Positions 40,739 through 50,073 of a DNA stretch of 64,000 nucleotides are shown piece after piece. The position numbers were made by a program, and so were the translations under genes. Source of the stretch: Pyxidicoccus xibeiensis (GTDB lineage: Bacteria; Myxococcota; Myxococcia; Myxococcales; Myxococcaceae); the NCBI RefSeq assembly GCF_024198175.1, contig NZ_JAJVKV010000005.1, forward strand, positions 620,001-684,000, read 5' to 3'. Every line of letters begins with the position of its first letter. Position 1 is the stretch's first letter. The notes under the pieces were generated by a model that did not search any database, was not told the DNA's origin, and saw only the letters and a list, made by a program, of their open reading frames with translations.

Positions 40739-42256
40739 CTACGAGGCGGCGCGCCGGGGGGCGCGGGGGTCGGTGATGGTGAGCGGGTGACGGGCGCCCT
40801 TGGGGGAGACGAGGGCGGCGTTGAGGACGAAGTCCTGGCCCATGCGCAGCTCCAGGGTGGTGGGCCCCTTGTGGGTGGTGCGCCATTCGAGGTCGATGCG
40901 GACGCTGCCCAGCAGCTCGCGGTCCACGGTGGTGGCATCGAGCGACTCGAAGAGGACCACGGAGAGGGGGCCGGGGATGAGGGGCAGCTCCAGGGTGATG
41001 GCCTTGGTGGCGGGCACGGGGGTGTTGGCGGGGATGACCTCGTGCTGGGCGCCGCCGGGCACCATGATGCCGATGGACATGGGCACCACGTCCGACAGCC
41101 CGGTGATTCCGCGCGCCAGGTTGCGCCCGAGGATGGCGGCGCCCACGGCCACGCCCAGCTCCGGGTTGACCTCCTTCTCCGAGGACAGGCGCTTGAAGTG
41201 CGCGAAGCGCTGGCGGATGACGGGCATGCGCGTCTGGCCACCCACCATGACGAGCTCGTCAATCTGCTCCGGCTTGAGCTTCGCGCGCTCCAGCACGTCG
41301 TCGCACGCCGAGGCCGTGCGCTCGATGAGCTGGAACACCATCTCCTCGAGCTGCTTGCGGGTGAGGGTGTAGTCGAAGTCGATGAAGCCGCCGTCCTTCT
41401 GGGCGATGCAGGGCACGCGCAGCACGGTGGCGTCGCGCTGGGACAGCGACATCTTCGCGGACTCGGCGGCGAAGACGAGCCGCTGCATCACCACCTTGTT
41501 GCCGCGCAGGTTGATGCCGTGCTTGTCCTGGAAGTCCTGCACGAGCATCTCGACGATGCGCTCGTCGAAGTTGGCGCCGCCGAGGAAGGCATCACCACCG
41601 GTGGCGAGCACCTGCACCACGCGGTTGCGCACGGCGAGCAGGGTGGCGTCGAACGTCCCGCCGCCGAGGTCGAAGACCATCACGGTCTGCTCGGGGTTGC
41701 GCAGGTTGGCGTAGTAGAGCGCGGCGGCGGTGGGCTCGTTGATGATGGCGCGGACCTGGAGGCCGGTCTGCTCCGCGGCCTGCCGCACGGCCTCGCGCTG
41801 GCGGATGCTGGCGTGGGCGGGGACGGTGAGCACGCACTCCTTGAAGGGCTCGCCGGCGGCGTGGTTCGCCAGGGTGAGCATCTGCTTGATGATGAGGTGG
41901 GCCACCTCGGTGAGCGACGTCTGCTTCCCGTACATCGTCACGGCGGTGTAGCCGTCCGGGGCTTCCACCAGCTCGAAGGCGTACTTGTCCTTGTGCTGGG
42001 TGACGTACTCGGACTGGAAGCGGCGGCCCAGGAAGCGCTTGGCGCCGAAGACGGTGTGGCGGGGGTCGTCGATGATCTGCCGCCGCGCCGCATGGCCGAC
42101 GATGGACTTGTCCGCTGCGTGGAACCACACCACCGAGGGCAGGGTGAAGCTCTTGTCCGTGACGGGGACGACGCGAAGCTTGCCCGTCTTGTCGAAGAAG
42201 GCCGCCGAGGTGTTGGTGGTCCCGAAGTCGATGCCGAGGATGGAGGCCGTGCTCAT
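40739..42256 (-). CDS. Hsp70-family chaperone, short form
   Basis: A 505-residue Hsp70 homologue. The ATPase domain is complete: phosphate-1 GIDFGTTNTSAAF, connect-1 INEPTAAALYY, phosphate-2 VMVFDLGGGTFDATLLAV, adenosine LVMVGGQTRMPVI and connect-2 VAVGAAILGRNL. The C-terminal substrate-binding beta part is short and the helical lid is missing, as in HscC-like or specialised Hsp70s rather than DnaK. No dnaJ or grpE gene is adjacent. ATG 42256 was chosen because the domain starts there (MSTASILGIDFG). Client proteins are unknown. Confidence 0.9.
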   Translation of the reverse strand: MSTASILGIDFGTTNTSAAFFDKTGKLRVVPVTDKSFTLPSVVWFHAADKSIVGHAARRQIIDDPRHTVFGAKRFLGRRFQSEYVTQHKDKYAFELVEAPDGYTAVTMYGKQTSLTEVAHLIIKQMLTLANHAAGEPFKECVLTVPAHASIRQREAVRQAAEQTGLQVRAIINEPTAAALYYANLRNPEQTVMVFDLGGGTFDATLLAVRNRVVQVLATGGDAFLGGANFDERIVEMLVQDFQDKHGINLRGNKVVMQRLVFAAESAKMSLSQRDATVLRVPCIAQKDGGFIDFDYTLTRKQLEEMVFQLIERTASACDDVLERAKLKPEQIDELVMVGGQTRMPVIRQRFAHFKRLSSEKEVNPELGVAVGAAILGRNLARGITGLSDVVPMSIGIMVPGGAQHEVIPANTPVPATKAITLELPLIPGPLSVVLFESLDATTVDRELLGSVRIDLEWRTTHKGPTTLELRMGQDFVLNAALVSPKGARHPLTITDPRAPRRAAS

Positions 42257-42484
42257 ACAGGACGGACTCTCCCACGTCCGGGTGACGGGTTCAGCCCCCG
42301 AAGTGCCCAAGGTGTGCGGGACGGGCCCACTCTTCCTGTGCAGGTGAGGCAGTCAGGTAAGTCGAACTTAAGTGACCAGGCGCTCCGGGGCATGGGGCGG
42401 TCCCGGTGTTGGGGGGCGCGGACAGTCCCTGGATGCCGCGTTCTCCATTGACGTGTGGAGGTGGGCGTACGCAGATGCGCCGCG

Positions 42485-43213
42485 ATGGGAACCCTCGACC
42501 GTTCACTCATCCGGGATGTCGCGGCCATCTCCGCCGCGGCGGGAGTCATCGGCGTGTCCTTTGGCGCCATCGCGGTGGCTGCGGGCATCTCGGTCTGGCT
42601 CGCCTCGCTGATGTCGCTGCTGGTCTTCGCCGGCGGCTCGCAGTTCATGATGGTGGGCGTGGTGGCCGGGGGCGGCAGTCCCGTGGCCGCGGTGCTGGCG
42701 GGGTTGCTGCTCAACGCCCGGCACCTGCCGTTCGGCTTGGTGGTGGCGGACGTGCTGGGGAAGAGCTGGCCCATGCGGCTGCTGGGCACACACCTGATGG
42801 TGGACGAGTCGGTGGCCTTCGCCCTGGCTCAGAAGGACCCGGCGCGGCGGCGCGCGGCGTACTGGCTCTGCGGTGGGACGCTGTTCGTGGCGTGGAATGT
42901 CGGGGTGGTCATCGGCGCGATGGCGGGGCGGGCCCTGGGCAATCCGGACGCGCTGGGGCTGGATGCGGCGTTCCCCGCTGGAATGCTCGCGCTGCTGCTG
43001 CCCTCGTTGATGGCGCCCCGGCGGGAGAAGCCGAAGGCGGAAGCAGGGGAGGACGTGGCGGGGGTAGATGCCCGCGAGCCGGTGCGCGCGGCGGCCCTGG
43101 CGCGCAGGGTGGCGCTGCTGGGGGCCGTCATCGCGCTCACCACGACGCCGCTGCTGCCGGCGGGACTGCCGGTGCTGCTCGCGCTCCTCGCCCTGGTGGT
43201 GGCCCTGCGATGA
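42485..43213 (+). CDS. azlC: AzlC-family branched-chain amino-acid exporter large subunit
   Basis: A 242-residue membrane protein. The family motif VSFGAIAVAAGISVWLASLMSLLVFAGGSQFMMVG is at about 27-61, followed by LLNARHLPFGLVVADVLG and about eight helices. AzlC works with AzlD to export branched-chain amino acids or analogues. The azlD ATG overlaps its stop. Upstream GTG 42455 is an alternative start. The 228-bp gap before it shows only a small palindrome ACTTAAGT at about 42367. Confidence 0.9.
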   Translation: MGTLDRSLIRDVAAISAAAGVIGVSFGAIAVAAGISVWLASLMSLLVFAGGSQFMMVGVVAGGGSPVAAVLAGLLLNARHLPFGLVVADVLGKSWPMRLLGTHLMVDESVAFALAQKDPARRRAAYWLCGGTLFVAWNVGVVIGAMAGRALGNPDALGLDAAFPAGMLALLLPSLMAPRREKPKAEAGEDVAGVDAREPVRAAALARRVALLGAVIALTTTPLLPAGLPVLLALLALVVALR

Positions 43214-43518
43214 CCCTGCTCCCCATCCTCATCCTCGCCGCTGGCACGTACGCCTTCCGGCTCGCGGGGCCGTTGCTGAGCCAGCGCATCCAGGTGTCCG
43301 CCCGGGTGCAACGGCTGCTGACCTTGTCGGCCATCGCGCTGCTGTCCGCGCTGGTGGCCACGGCGGCGCTGACCTCGAATGGTGGCTTCGCCGGCTGGGC
43401 CCGTCCAGCCGGTGTCGCGGTGGGCGCGGCGCTGGCGCTGCTCCGGCTGCCCTTCGTGGTGGTGGTGGTCGCTGCCGCGGCGACGACGGCGCTGCTGCGT
43501 ATGACAGGCATGGCATAG
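43210..43518 (+). CDS. azlD: AzlD-family small subunit
   Basis: A 102-residue membrane protein with three to four helices: the start is MTLLPILILAAGTYAFRLAG, typical of AzlD, then LLTLSAIALLSALVATAAL and a Val-rich final helix. The ATGA overlap with azlC indicates tight coupling and a 1:1 complex. Confidence 0.9.
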   Translation: MTLLPILILAAGTYAFRLAGPLLSQRIQVSARVQRLLTLSAIALLSALVATAALTSNGGFAGWARPAGVAVGAALALLRLPFVVVVVAAAATTALLRMTGMA

Positions 43519-43615
43519 CAGGCAGGCGCAGTGTCTCACTGATTTCTCCCAGGAACGCGTGACATCCGCGTCGTGGTTGAAGTCCCGGAAGTTGGGGCGC
43601 ACCGGGCAGCCGCCA

Positions 43616-43631
43616 TGGCATGTCAGCTGCA
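43616..43631 (+). promoter_or_regulatory. sigma-54 promoter
   Basis: TGGCATGTCAGCTGCA matches the -24/-12 consensus TGGCACG-N4-TTGCA with two differences and the exact GG-N10-GC spacing. The start site would fall near 43643. That leaves a short leader with GGAGGGG before ATG 43666. Confidence 0.6.
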
Positions 43632-43665
43632 ATCCCCTCCACAACACCTTGGAGGGGCAGTGCAC

Positions 43666-43938
43666 ATGACTCGCAGGCTTCGACTCGCCGTTCTTCTTCT
43701 GGCTCCACTCGCCTTCGTGGGTTGCAACGAGGGTGAATGCAACGATTCCTCCGACTGCGTGAGCGGCCAGGTCTGCGTTCACCAGGACTCGCACGACGTC
43801 GACCAGGACACCTGTGAGCAGCCGTGCACCGACCGGAGCCAGTGCCTCGCGAACCAGTCGTGTGGGTGCCCGGACTCTCCCTCGGGAGAAGCCTGCACGA
43901 CGGACGGTGGCAAGACGACCTTCTACTGCATGAACTGA
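43666..43938 (+). CDS. small Cys-rich lipoprotein
   Basis: A 90-residue lipoprotein with lipobox FVGC (Cys about 19), then nine further cysteines in the spacing of myxobacterial 'DSSDCVSGQVC' Cys-rich modules (ECNDSSDCVSGQVCV, CEQPCTDRSQCLANQSCGC). These short EGF-like or 'Cys-rich repeat' units probably form disulfides at the cell surface. A sigma-54 promoter 35-50 bp upstream suggests developmental or activator-controlled expression. Function unknown. Confidence 0.75.
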   Translation: MTRRLRLAVLLLAPLAFVGCNEGECNDSSDCVSGQVCVHQDSHDVDQDTCEQPCTDRSQCLANQSCGCPDSPSGEACTTDGGKTTFYCMN

Positions 43939-43952
43939 GCAGGCCGTCGCGT

Positions 43953-45200
43953 TCAGCCGACGTGGAGGACGTGGACGAACCCGTTCTCCGCGGCGCTCGG
44001 CACGAAGTGGTCCACCGAATCGTTCGGGCCATGCCCGCCGTTCTCCACCTTCACCTGGGGACCCAGGGCTCGGAGCCTCTCTCGTGCCGTGGGCCCCACC
44101 GCCGACTCCTGCACGGTCAGCCTCCGCAGCCCACCGAGTTTCGGCGCCGCGTGGAGCAGCGCGCCCGCGCCCGCGTCACCGAGCAGCCCATATGAGAGGT
44201 CCACGCTCTCGAGGCGCGACAGCAGCGGCGCTTCCAGGAGGAGGACCACTGCCTCGTCGGCGAACTCGCAGGCCTGGAGCCGCAGGTGCTTCAGCTTCGG
44301 GACGCGCTCGCCGGAGAAGAGCGGCGCCAGCTGGGGCGCGGCCACATTGGCACCGGACTTCGCGGAGCCGAACCAGAGCGTGAGTGTCTCGAGCTCCGGC
44401 CAGTCCGCCTCGACGACGGCGCTCACCGCCTCCTGCGACAGGCCGCCCGCCCGGACGTGGAGCGACTGCAACGCGGGCAGGGCGAGCCGCCCCAGCTCGA
44501 GTCGTCCGGCCTGGAGCGCGAGGTGTCGCACCGACCCGAGCGATGGATACGCCGCGCCTGGAGCGCCTCGCGTGGCCGAGAAGACCTCGACGACCTCGAA
44601 CGCGCAGAGCGTCAGCGACGTCAGTGACGCGGGCACGCCCGAACCCAGCACCTTCACCGCCCGGGCGAAGTCGTCCTCGTCGTGACCAACCTCGACCACC
44701 AGCCTGCGCAGTGCCTGGGCGGCCCTGGCCTTGAGCAGCGTCTTCAGCGGGCTCGTGCGAGGTCCGGCGAGGGGGGCGCTCACCTGGACCCGAGCGGAGA
44801 CGAGCGCACCCTCCTGCCGTTCAAGGACTTGAAGCAGCCCGCTGCCCTCCAGTGCCGCCAGCTTTGACTCACCGGCCCAGGGGTCGGCAGCCTGGAGCCG
44901 CTGCAGCGGCCTGGGCGGCTCACGTCGAGCGACCGTGCCGGAAGCATCGAGGAGCAACGAGCCGCCGGGACGAGGTCTCGGGGCCGCGCCGGTGAGCAGC
45001 GACGGACGCGCGTCGAGGGGCTTGTAGCGCTCCGACCCCCAGCGCTCGCGAACGAAGTCGGCGGCGAGGAGCGCGTCGGAGCCGGAGGCATAGACCTCGG
45101 TCACTTCATCCGTGGGCCGTGCCCCGGTGCGGATGCGCAGCTGCGTGCCACGGACCTCGAGTTCGCAGATGACACCCTGCGGGCTGACGAACCTTTCCAT
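43953..45200 (-). CDS. leucine-rich-repeat protein with WGR-like N-terminus
   Basis: A 415-residue cytoplasmic protein. Residues 1-60 (MERFVSPQGVICELEVRGTQLRIRTG, AADFVRERWGSERY) resemble a WGR domain. The region 150-400 contains ribonuclease-inhibitor-like LRRs (LRHLALQAGRLELGRLALPALQSLHV, LKHLRLQACEFADEAVVLLL, LESVDLSYGLLGDAGAGALL, LRRLTVQESAVG). It is likely a protein-binding scaffold. I recall similar WGR-LRR proteins as frequent in myxobacteria. Confidence 0.75.
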   Translation of the reverse strand: MERFVSPQGVICELEVRGTQLRIRTGARPTDEVTEVYASGSDALLAADFVRERWGSERYKPLDARPSLLTGAAPRPRPGGSLLLDASGTVARREPPRPLQRLQAADPWAGESKLAALEGSGLLQVLERQEGALVSARVQVSAPLAGPRTSPLKTLLKARAAQALRRLVVEVGHDEDDFARAVKVLGSGVPASLTSLTLCAFEVVEVFSATRGAPGAAYPSLGSVRHLALQAGRLELGRLALPALQSLHVRAGGLSQEAVSAVVEADWPELETLTLWFGSAKSGANVAAPQLAPLFSGERVPKLKHLRLQACEFADEAVVLLLEAPLLSRLESVDLSYGLLGDAGAGALLHAAPKLGGLRRLTVQESAVGPTARERLRALGPQVKVENGGHGPNDSVDHFVPSAAENGFVHVLHVG

Positions 45201-45433
45201 CCCTGGACCTCATGGCCGCCACGTCGGCGGCAGGTCCAACCTACCCACAATCCCGGACGCGGCGAAGAGGAGGCGTCGGCAAGGTGCCGCTCCTCGGCCG
45301 GCCTATCGAGGCCATCGGCGTGGACCTGTGTGACCGCGAGACGGACCTGCGCTGGGCGAGCCTGTCGCACCCGCGGTTCCGTCAGCAGGGCCTGCATTCA
45401 CTCTCCCACGGCCCGGCGGGTAGGCTCCCACGG
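45201..45433. other. intergenic region between LRR and membrane-protein genes
   Basis: This 233-bp divergent gap contains no ORF I can support. It presumably holds both promoters. An open frame reads through it on the plus strand but lacks a ribosome site and a family match. Confidence 0.4.
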
Positions 45434-46117
45434 ATGCGAAAGACGCTGGGCTCCCAACTGGACGCTCTTCTCGGCGCGCACCAGACGCTGCCGTGGCTCC
45501 TGCATCTATATCTCCTGGTCCCCTTCGTTCTCGCCCTGACCACCGTCACGGGCCTGCTCTTCACCCTGCCTACCGGGCCGCTGTGTGACGAGGGGATGGT
45601 CCTCTTCATGGAAGGGGGCTGTGATTGGGGTGAGAGCAACATCTTCTTCTTCGCGAAGCTCAACCTCCTCTTCGCGGCGAACCTCGCGTTCGCCCTCTGC
45701 CTGCGCAGGCGTGAAGCCCCGCTGGCGGCGTGGCTGCCCCACCTCGTCATGCTCTGTTGTCTGGGAGGGTTGATGTGGAGCGGTGGAAGCTGTGACACCT
45801 ACTACGCGCATCCGAATGGCAGCATGGGGCAGATGGTGCTGGAGCTCGCGGCCTTCTCGGCGCTGGGCATCGCGCTGCTACGTCCACTCGCCCACCGCTC
45901 CCGCTCCGTTCAGTTGCTCGTGGGGCTGGGCTGGAACGCAGCGCACGTGGGGGCCTTCTACCTGTGGCTGGGCGTCACGGACCATTGGACCTGGACGCAC
46001 ACGGCACTGCTCTGCGCCACGCTGCTCGCGGCGGCGATGGTCGTGCTTCTGACGACGCCTTCCCCAGCGCAGGCGCCTGACGGTGGGGCTGCGGACCTCC
46101 GTGTGCCCAATCCCTGA
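45434..46117 (+). CDS. multi-helix membrane protein, unknown
   Basis: A 227-residue integral membrane protein with about six helices (LHLYLLVPFVLALTTVTGLLF, FFAKLNLLFAANLAFALCL, HLVMLCCLGGLMW, MVLELAAFSALGIALL, VGLGWNAAHVGAFYLWLGV, HTALLCATLLAAAMVVLL). A loop with Cys (GPLCDEG, EGGCDWGE, GGSCDTYY) could be on the outside and disulfide-linked. No family recognised. Confidence 0.6.
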   Translation: MRKTLGSQLDALLGAHQTLPWLLHLYLLVPFVLALTTVTGLLFTLPTGPLCDEGMVLFMEGGCDWGESNIFFFAKLNLLFAANLAFALCLRRREAPLAAWLPHLVMLCCLGGLMWSGGSCDTYYAHPNGSMGQMVLELAAFSALGIALLRPLAHRSRSVQLLVGLGWNAAHVGAFYLWLGVTDHWTWTHTALLCATLLAAAMVVLLTTPSPAQAPDGGAADLRVPNP

Positions 46118-46241
46118 GACATCCCTGGCCGAGCGTCTCGAGGCCCGTGCCGCCTTGCTCTCCGCCGCCAATGCCGCTCAGGGGGGAAGAAGAACGTGAT
46201 ACCTGCTACTCCCTACGGCCGCGATGGCCGAAAGGAGCGCC

Positions 46242-46673
46242 ATGTACTTCGCGGACATGAGCGAGCAGTGCCAGGTGGGGGCAGGCCCCGGTGTGCGGTC
46301 CGTGGGCTGGCTCGACGTCGCGCACGAGTTCCCAACGGGCAGCGTGGCTCCCGAATACATCGAGGCCTTGAAGCGTCACGTGAGGACCGCCTGGGCACCT
46401 GTTGCCTTAGCGGGGCCTCATTTCTGCCAGTTCTGCCCGAAGGGCGTTCGTACCGGCGCTGCGCGCAACGTCTGGATTCCATCCGCGGAGCACCTCTTCA
46501 TCGCCCCCGAGATGGTCGTCCACTACATCACTGCGCACGGGTACTGCCCGCCGGCTCCTTTTCTGGATGCCGTCCTTGCGTGTCCCGACCAGGGCTCCCC
46601 TCAATACTTCGAACGTCCGCGCCCCTTTCGTCATGCATTTCCCTGGATGACCAAGTGGCCCCCTGCGCCATGA
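46242..46673 (+). CDS. conserved hypothetical protein with CxxC and HY-xxHxYxPP motif
   Basis: A 143-residue soluble protein. Recognisable features are GWLDVAHEFPTGSV near the N-terminus, GPHFCQFCPKG (CxxC), and EMVVHYITAHGYCPPAPFLDAVL, a pattern I recall from a widespread family of unknown function. The His and Cys residues could bind zinc. ATG 46242 with AAAGGAG is better than ATG 46224. Confidence 0.65.
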   Translation: MYFADMSEQCQVGAGPGVRSVGWLDVAHEFPTGSVAPEYIEALKRHVRTAWAPVALAGPHFCQFCPKGVRTGAARNVWIPSAEHLFIAPEMVVHYITAHGYCPPAPFLDAVLACPDQGSPQYFERPRPFRHAFPWMTKWPPAP

Positions 46674-46759
46674 CAGGGTTGCAAGATGCCATCCTGCTCG
46701 CAGCTTCGCGCCTCCTCGATGTGAGCTGGTGGTGAGGTACGAACGCCGCCAGGGTGCAC

Positions 46760-48265
46760 CTACGACTCCGCTTGTCCCCGCCGCAGGCCCAGCGCCTTCA
46801 TCTTCTTGTAGAAGTGCCCACGCTCCAGGTCGAGCAGCCGCGCCGCCTCGGTGACGTTGTCGTGGGTGTGCGCGAGCACGAACTGGATGATGTCCCGCTC
46901 CGCGTCCTCCACCTGCTCGCGGAACGTCCGGTCTGCCCGGGGACGGAAGCCCGTCGGTACCGGCGCGGGCACCGCCTGCGCGGGCGCTCCCAGGGCCGGT
47001 GCGGGGACGTTGGCCGCCAGGTCCAGCGCGGCCTCCGAACCCGGAGCGGGCAGGGCACCCACTGAAGCGGTCGCCTCAGCCGGAGCCGGCGGGGGCACAT
47101 TGCGTCCCCGGGGCAGCAGCTCCAGCGCATCCGTGCGAGTCACCAACGGCCCCTCGCACAGAATCGCCAGGCGCTCCACCAGGTTGCGCAGCTCGCGCAC
47201 GTTGCCGGGGTAGTCATACGCGCTCATCACCGCCAGCGCGTCCGGTGACAAGGTCAGCGGCCGGCGCCCGTTCTTCGCGCACGCCTCGCTCAGGAACGTG
47301 GAGATGAGGTCCGGCAAATCCTCGCGCCGCTCGCGCAGGGGCGGCGAGTGGATCTGCACGACGTTGATTCGGTAGTACAGGTCCTCGCGGAAGCGCCCGG
47401 CGGCAATCTCCTTCTCGAGGTTCTTGTTCGTCGCCGCGACGACGCGCACGTCCACCTTGAGCGTCTCCGCCCCGCCCACGCGCTCCAGCTCGCCCTCCTG
47501 GAGCACCCGCAGGAGCTTGGCCTGCATGGCCTGCGGCATGTCGCCAATCTCGTCCAGGAACAGCGTGCCCTCGTGGGCCAGCTCGAACTTGCCCCGGCGC
47601 ACGCTCACCGCGCCGGTGAAGGCCCCCTTCTCGTGGCCGAACAGCTCGCTCTCGATGAGGTCGTGCGGCACCGCCGCGCAGTTGAGCTTCACGAACGGCT
47701 GGTTCTTGCGCTTCGAGTTCTGGTGCAGCGCCCGCGCGATGAGCTCCTTGCCCGTGCCGTTCTCCCCCGTGATCAGCACCCGGCCTTCAGAAGGCGCCGT
47801 GCGCTGGATGAGCGAGAAGATGCGCTGCATGGCCGGGCCGCTGCCCACCATGTCGTAGCGCCCCAGCTGCGCCCGCAGCTCCTGCAGCTCCTCCATCGCC
47901 GCCTGGTGCTTGAGCACGTTGCGCAGCGCCACCAGCATCCGCTCGCGGGCAATGGGCTTCTCCAGGAAGTCCCGGGCCCCCAGCTGCGTCGCCTTCACCG
48001 CCGTATCAATCGTCCCGTGCCCGGACATCATGATGACGGGCAGCTCCGGCCGCAGCTCCGTCAGCCGCGCCAGCGCCGTCAGCCCGTCCATGTCCGGCAT
48101 CTTCACGTCCATCAGCACCGCGTCCACCGGCCGCGCGCTCACCACGTCCAGCGCCACCTGGCCGCTGCTGGCCAGGTGCGTCTGATACCCCGCGAGCTGC
48201 AGCGACTGACTCAGGGTGAGGAGGATGTTCTTTTCGTCATCGACGATGAGGACGGAGGCGGGCAT
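46760..48265 (-). CDS. sigma-54-dependent (NtrC-type) response regulator
   Basis: A 501-residue activator. The receiver (1-120) has DDEKNIL, phospho-Asp in [14 protein letters not shown] and FLEKPI. The AAA+ domain (about 145-380) has Walker [19 protein letters not shown] for sigma-54 contact, Walker [10 protein letters not shown] and the arginine-finger segment [11 protein letters not shown]. An Ala/Pro-rich linker (about 395-445) precedes the Fis HTH ([23 protein letters not shown]). No kinase gene is adjacent, so it is an orphan regulator. It may act on sigma-54 promoters such as the one at 43616. Confidence 0.93.
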   Translation of the reverse strand: MPASVLIVDDEKNILLTLSQSLQLAGYQTHLASSGQVALDVVSARPVDAVLMDVKMPDMDGLTALARLTELRPELPVIMMSGHGTIDTAVKATQLGARDFLEKPIARERMLVALRNVLKHQAAMEELQELRAQLGRYDMVGSGPAMQRIFSLIQRTAPSEGRVLITGENGTGKELIARALHQNSKRKNQPFVKLNCAAVPHDLIESELFGHEKGAFTGAVSVRRGKFELAHEGTLFLDEIGDMPQAMQAKLLRVLQEGELERVGGAETLKVDVRVVAATNKNLEKEIAAGRFREDLYYRINVVQIHSPPLRERREDLPDLISTFLSEACAKNGRRPLTLSPDALAVMSAYDYPGNVRELRNLVERLAILCEGPLVTRTDALELLPRGRNVPPPAPAEATASVGALPAPGSEAALDLAANVPAPALGAPAQAVPAPVPTGFRPRADRTFREQVEDAERDIIQFVLAHTHDNVTEAARLLDLERGHFYKKMKALGLRRGQAES

Positions 48266-48487
48266 GGCGGATGCTCCCGGCGGCGGGCCACGGGGCGCGG
48301 CCACTCGCTGGCGGACGCGACAATTTCACGGAAAATATTTGGAGATTCAAGGGTTTCGGAGCGGGCCGGGGGTGTCTCGGATGGGACAAATGCTTTGACT
48401 CGCCACGCCAGTGCGACTACACGCGACCCGAATTGCCCGCGTGCGCGGGTGTTGATCCGTTCGTTTTTCACGAATTCGGGAGGAATG

Positions 48488-49240
48488 ATGCGTCGGATTA
48501 CCCTTTGGGCGGGGCTCTCCCTCGCCATGGCCGTGCTGACCGGCTGCCCCCCTTCGTACCCCAACTGCAAGGACGACTCGACCTGCACCGAGAAGGGCGA
48601 GGTCTGCGTCCAGGGCACGTGCCAGGAGTGCGCGACCGACGCGAACTGCAAGGAGGGCTTCACCTGCCAGGCCAACAAGTGCGCTCCCAAGCCGCCCGAG
48701 TGCACCACGGACGCGGCCTGTGGCACCGGCCGCATCTGCGAGGCCGGCGCCTGCACCGAGGCCCAGTGCAAGGACGACACGGCGTGCCCCGGTGGCGGCA
48801 AGTGCCAGGCGGGCCGCTGCCAGGCGCCCCAGGACACCTGCTCCGCCAACACCGACTGCGGTGAGGGCCAGGAGTGCCAGGCCGGCAAGTGCGTGACGGC
48901 CGCCGCGGACCGCTGCGACTGGAGCCCCGTTCGCTTCGGCTTCAACGAGTCCTCCCTGTCCTCCGAGGCCCAGCAGCGCCTGTCGGACCTGGCCAACTGC
49001 ATGAAGACGGGTCAGCAGGGCCCCCTCACGCTTGCCGGGCATGCGGACGAGCGTGGCACGGAGGAGTACAACCTCCAGCTGTCCAACCGCCGCGCGGCGG
49101 CCGTGAAGCGCTACCTGACGGACCTGGGCGTGGCCAGCAACCAGGTGAAGACGGTGGGTTATGGTGAGACCCGCCCCGTCGCCAACGCGTCGAGCGAAGA
49201 GGCGTGGTCGGAAAACCGCCGCGTCGAGTTCCAGCGCTAG
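48488..49240 (+). CDS. Pal/OmpA-family lipoprotein with Cys-rich repeats
   Basis: A 250-residue lipoprotein: lipobox LTGC (Cys about 19), then about four to five Cys-rich units (CKDDSTCTEKGEVCVQGTC, CATDANCKEGFTCQANKC, CTTDAACGTGRICEAGAC). A C-terminal Pal-like domain follows (FGFNESSLSSEAQQRL, LAGHADERGTEEYNLQLSNRRAAAV, VGYGETRP, ENRRVEF). The Pal domain binds peptidoglycan. The Cys-rich spacer is an unusual insertion between lipid anchor and Pal domain. ATG 48488 has GGGAGG at 4 nt; ATG 48485 is too close. Confidence 0.87.
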   Translation: MRRITLWAGLSLAMAVLTGCPPSYPNCKDDSTCTEKGEVCVQGTCQECATDANCKEGFTCQANKCAPKPPECTTDAACGTGRICEAGACTEAQCKDDTACPGGGKCQAGRCQAPQDTCSANTDCGEGQECQAGKCVTAAADRCDWSPVRFGFNESSLSSEAQQRLSDLANCMKTGQQGPLTLAGHADERGTEEYNLQLSNRRAAAVKRYLTDLGVASNQVKTVGYGETRPVANASSEEAWSENRRVEFQR

Positions 49241-49262
49241 TCTGAGGTAGGCTGCGCGCTCG

Positions 49263-49697
49263 ATGGCCGTCCACGAGCCTGAAGCGCGTCAGTCGTATCT
49301 CGTCTTTGCCTGCGGTAGCAGCTGGTACGCGGTACCCGCGGAGAGCGCGGCGGAGGTCGTTACCTTCCCCGAGCTCACGCGGGTGCCCGGTGCCCCTGCC
49401 CACCTGCTTGGCGTGTTCGCCCACCGGGGAGAGGTCATCCCCGTGGTGGACATGGGCCTGCTGGTGGGAGGCGCCAGTCAGTCCTCGCGGCGGGCGGTGC
49501 TGGTGCGCCTGCCGCGCGGCACCCTCGCCCTCACGGCCAGCACGGTGGCCGGCGTCTCCCCGGTGACGGGCGCGCTGGAGCCCCTGGGCCCCACCGGCGT
49601 CCACGTCCACCTGCGCGGCCCCGCCAAGAGCGGCCCCCGGGACGTGGCCGTCATCGACCCCGACGGCCTCTTCGACCACCTCAGCCAGGGGGCCTGA
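49263..49697 (+). CDS. cheW: CheW-like adaptor (first of Frz-like operon)
   Basis: A 144-residue CheW-like protein: YLVFACGSSWYAVPAESAAEVVTF, TRVPGAPAHLLGVFAHRGEVIPVVDMGLLV, and a strand repeat RRAVLVRLPRGTLALTASTVAGV. CheW links receptors to CheA. It is the first of seven genes in the order CheW, CheW, MCP, MCP, CheA-CheY, CheB, CheR-TPR, which mirrors frzA-B-CD-E-G-F of Myxococcus. Confidence 0.87.
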   Translation: MAVHEPEARQSYLVFACGSSWYAVPAESAAEVVTFPELTRVPGAPAHLLGVFAHRGEVIPVVDMGLLVGGASQSSRRAVLVRLPRGTLALTASTVAGVSPVTGALEPLGPTGVHVHLRGPAKSGPRDVAVIDPDGLFDHLSQGA

Positions 49698-49701
49698 AGC
49701 C

Positions 49702-50073
49702 ATGGTCGCTCCCAGCCGTGTCCGGGGGATGCTCCTGTGTCATGCGGGGCCCCACCGCCTGGCCTTCCATGCGCACGAGGTGGCCTCCATCTCCACGCCG
49801 GCGGGCCGGGCCGCGGCCTCCGCCCGGCGCGCCTTCCAGGCTCCGGAGGGCGCCACGCGGGTGCTCGTCTCCGCGACGGGCGGGGCGGTGGGCGTGGACA
49901 CGCTGGAAATCGAGTCGGAGACGCATCCGGTGCTGCCCGCGCCTCCGGTGGCGGTGCGTGCGTCGGGCGGCAGCCTCCAGGGCTTCGTCGAGGTGCAGGG
50001 CAAGCTGTGGCCCCTGGTGGGGCTGGTGGACTTCGAGCGCTTCCTGCAGGGGCTCGTCGGGGAGGCCGCATGA
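49702..50073 (+). CDS. second, shorter CheW-like protein (FrzB-like)
   Basis: A 123-residue CheW-like protein (GMLLCHAGPHRLAFHAHEVASIST, VGVDTLEIESETHP, FVEVQGKLWPLVGLVDFERFL). The first receptor/CheA binding subdomain is shortened, as in FrzB. It starts 4 bp after the first cheW and overlaps the receptor start by ATGA. Confidence 0.75.
   Translation: MVAPSRVRGMLLCHAGPHRLAFHAHEVASISTPAGRAAASARRAFQAPEGATRVLVSATGGAVGVDTLEIESETHPVLPAPPVAVRASGGSLQGFVEVQGKLWPLVGLVDFERFLQGLVGEAA

Noticed and set aside
48340-48487. Sigma-54 promoter for the Pal lipoprotein (TGGGACAAATGCTTT)
   Set aside because: The required GG-N10-GC spacing is not met.
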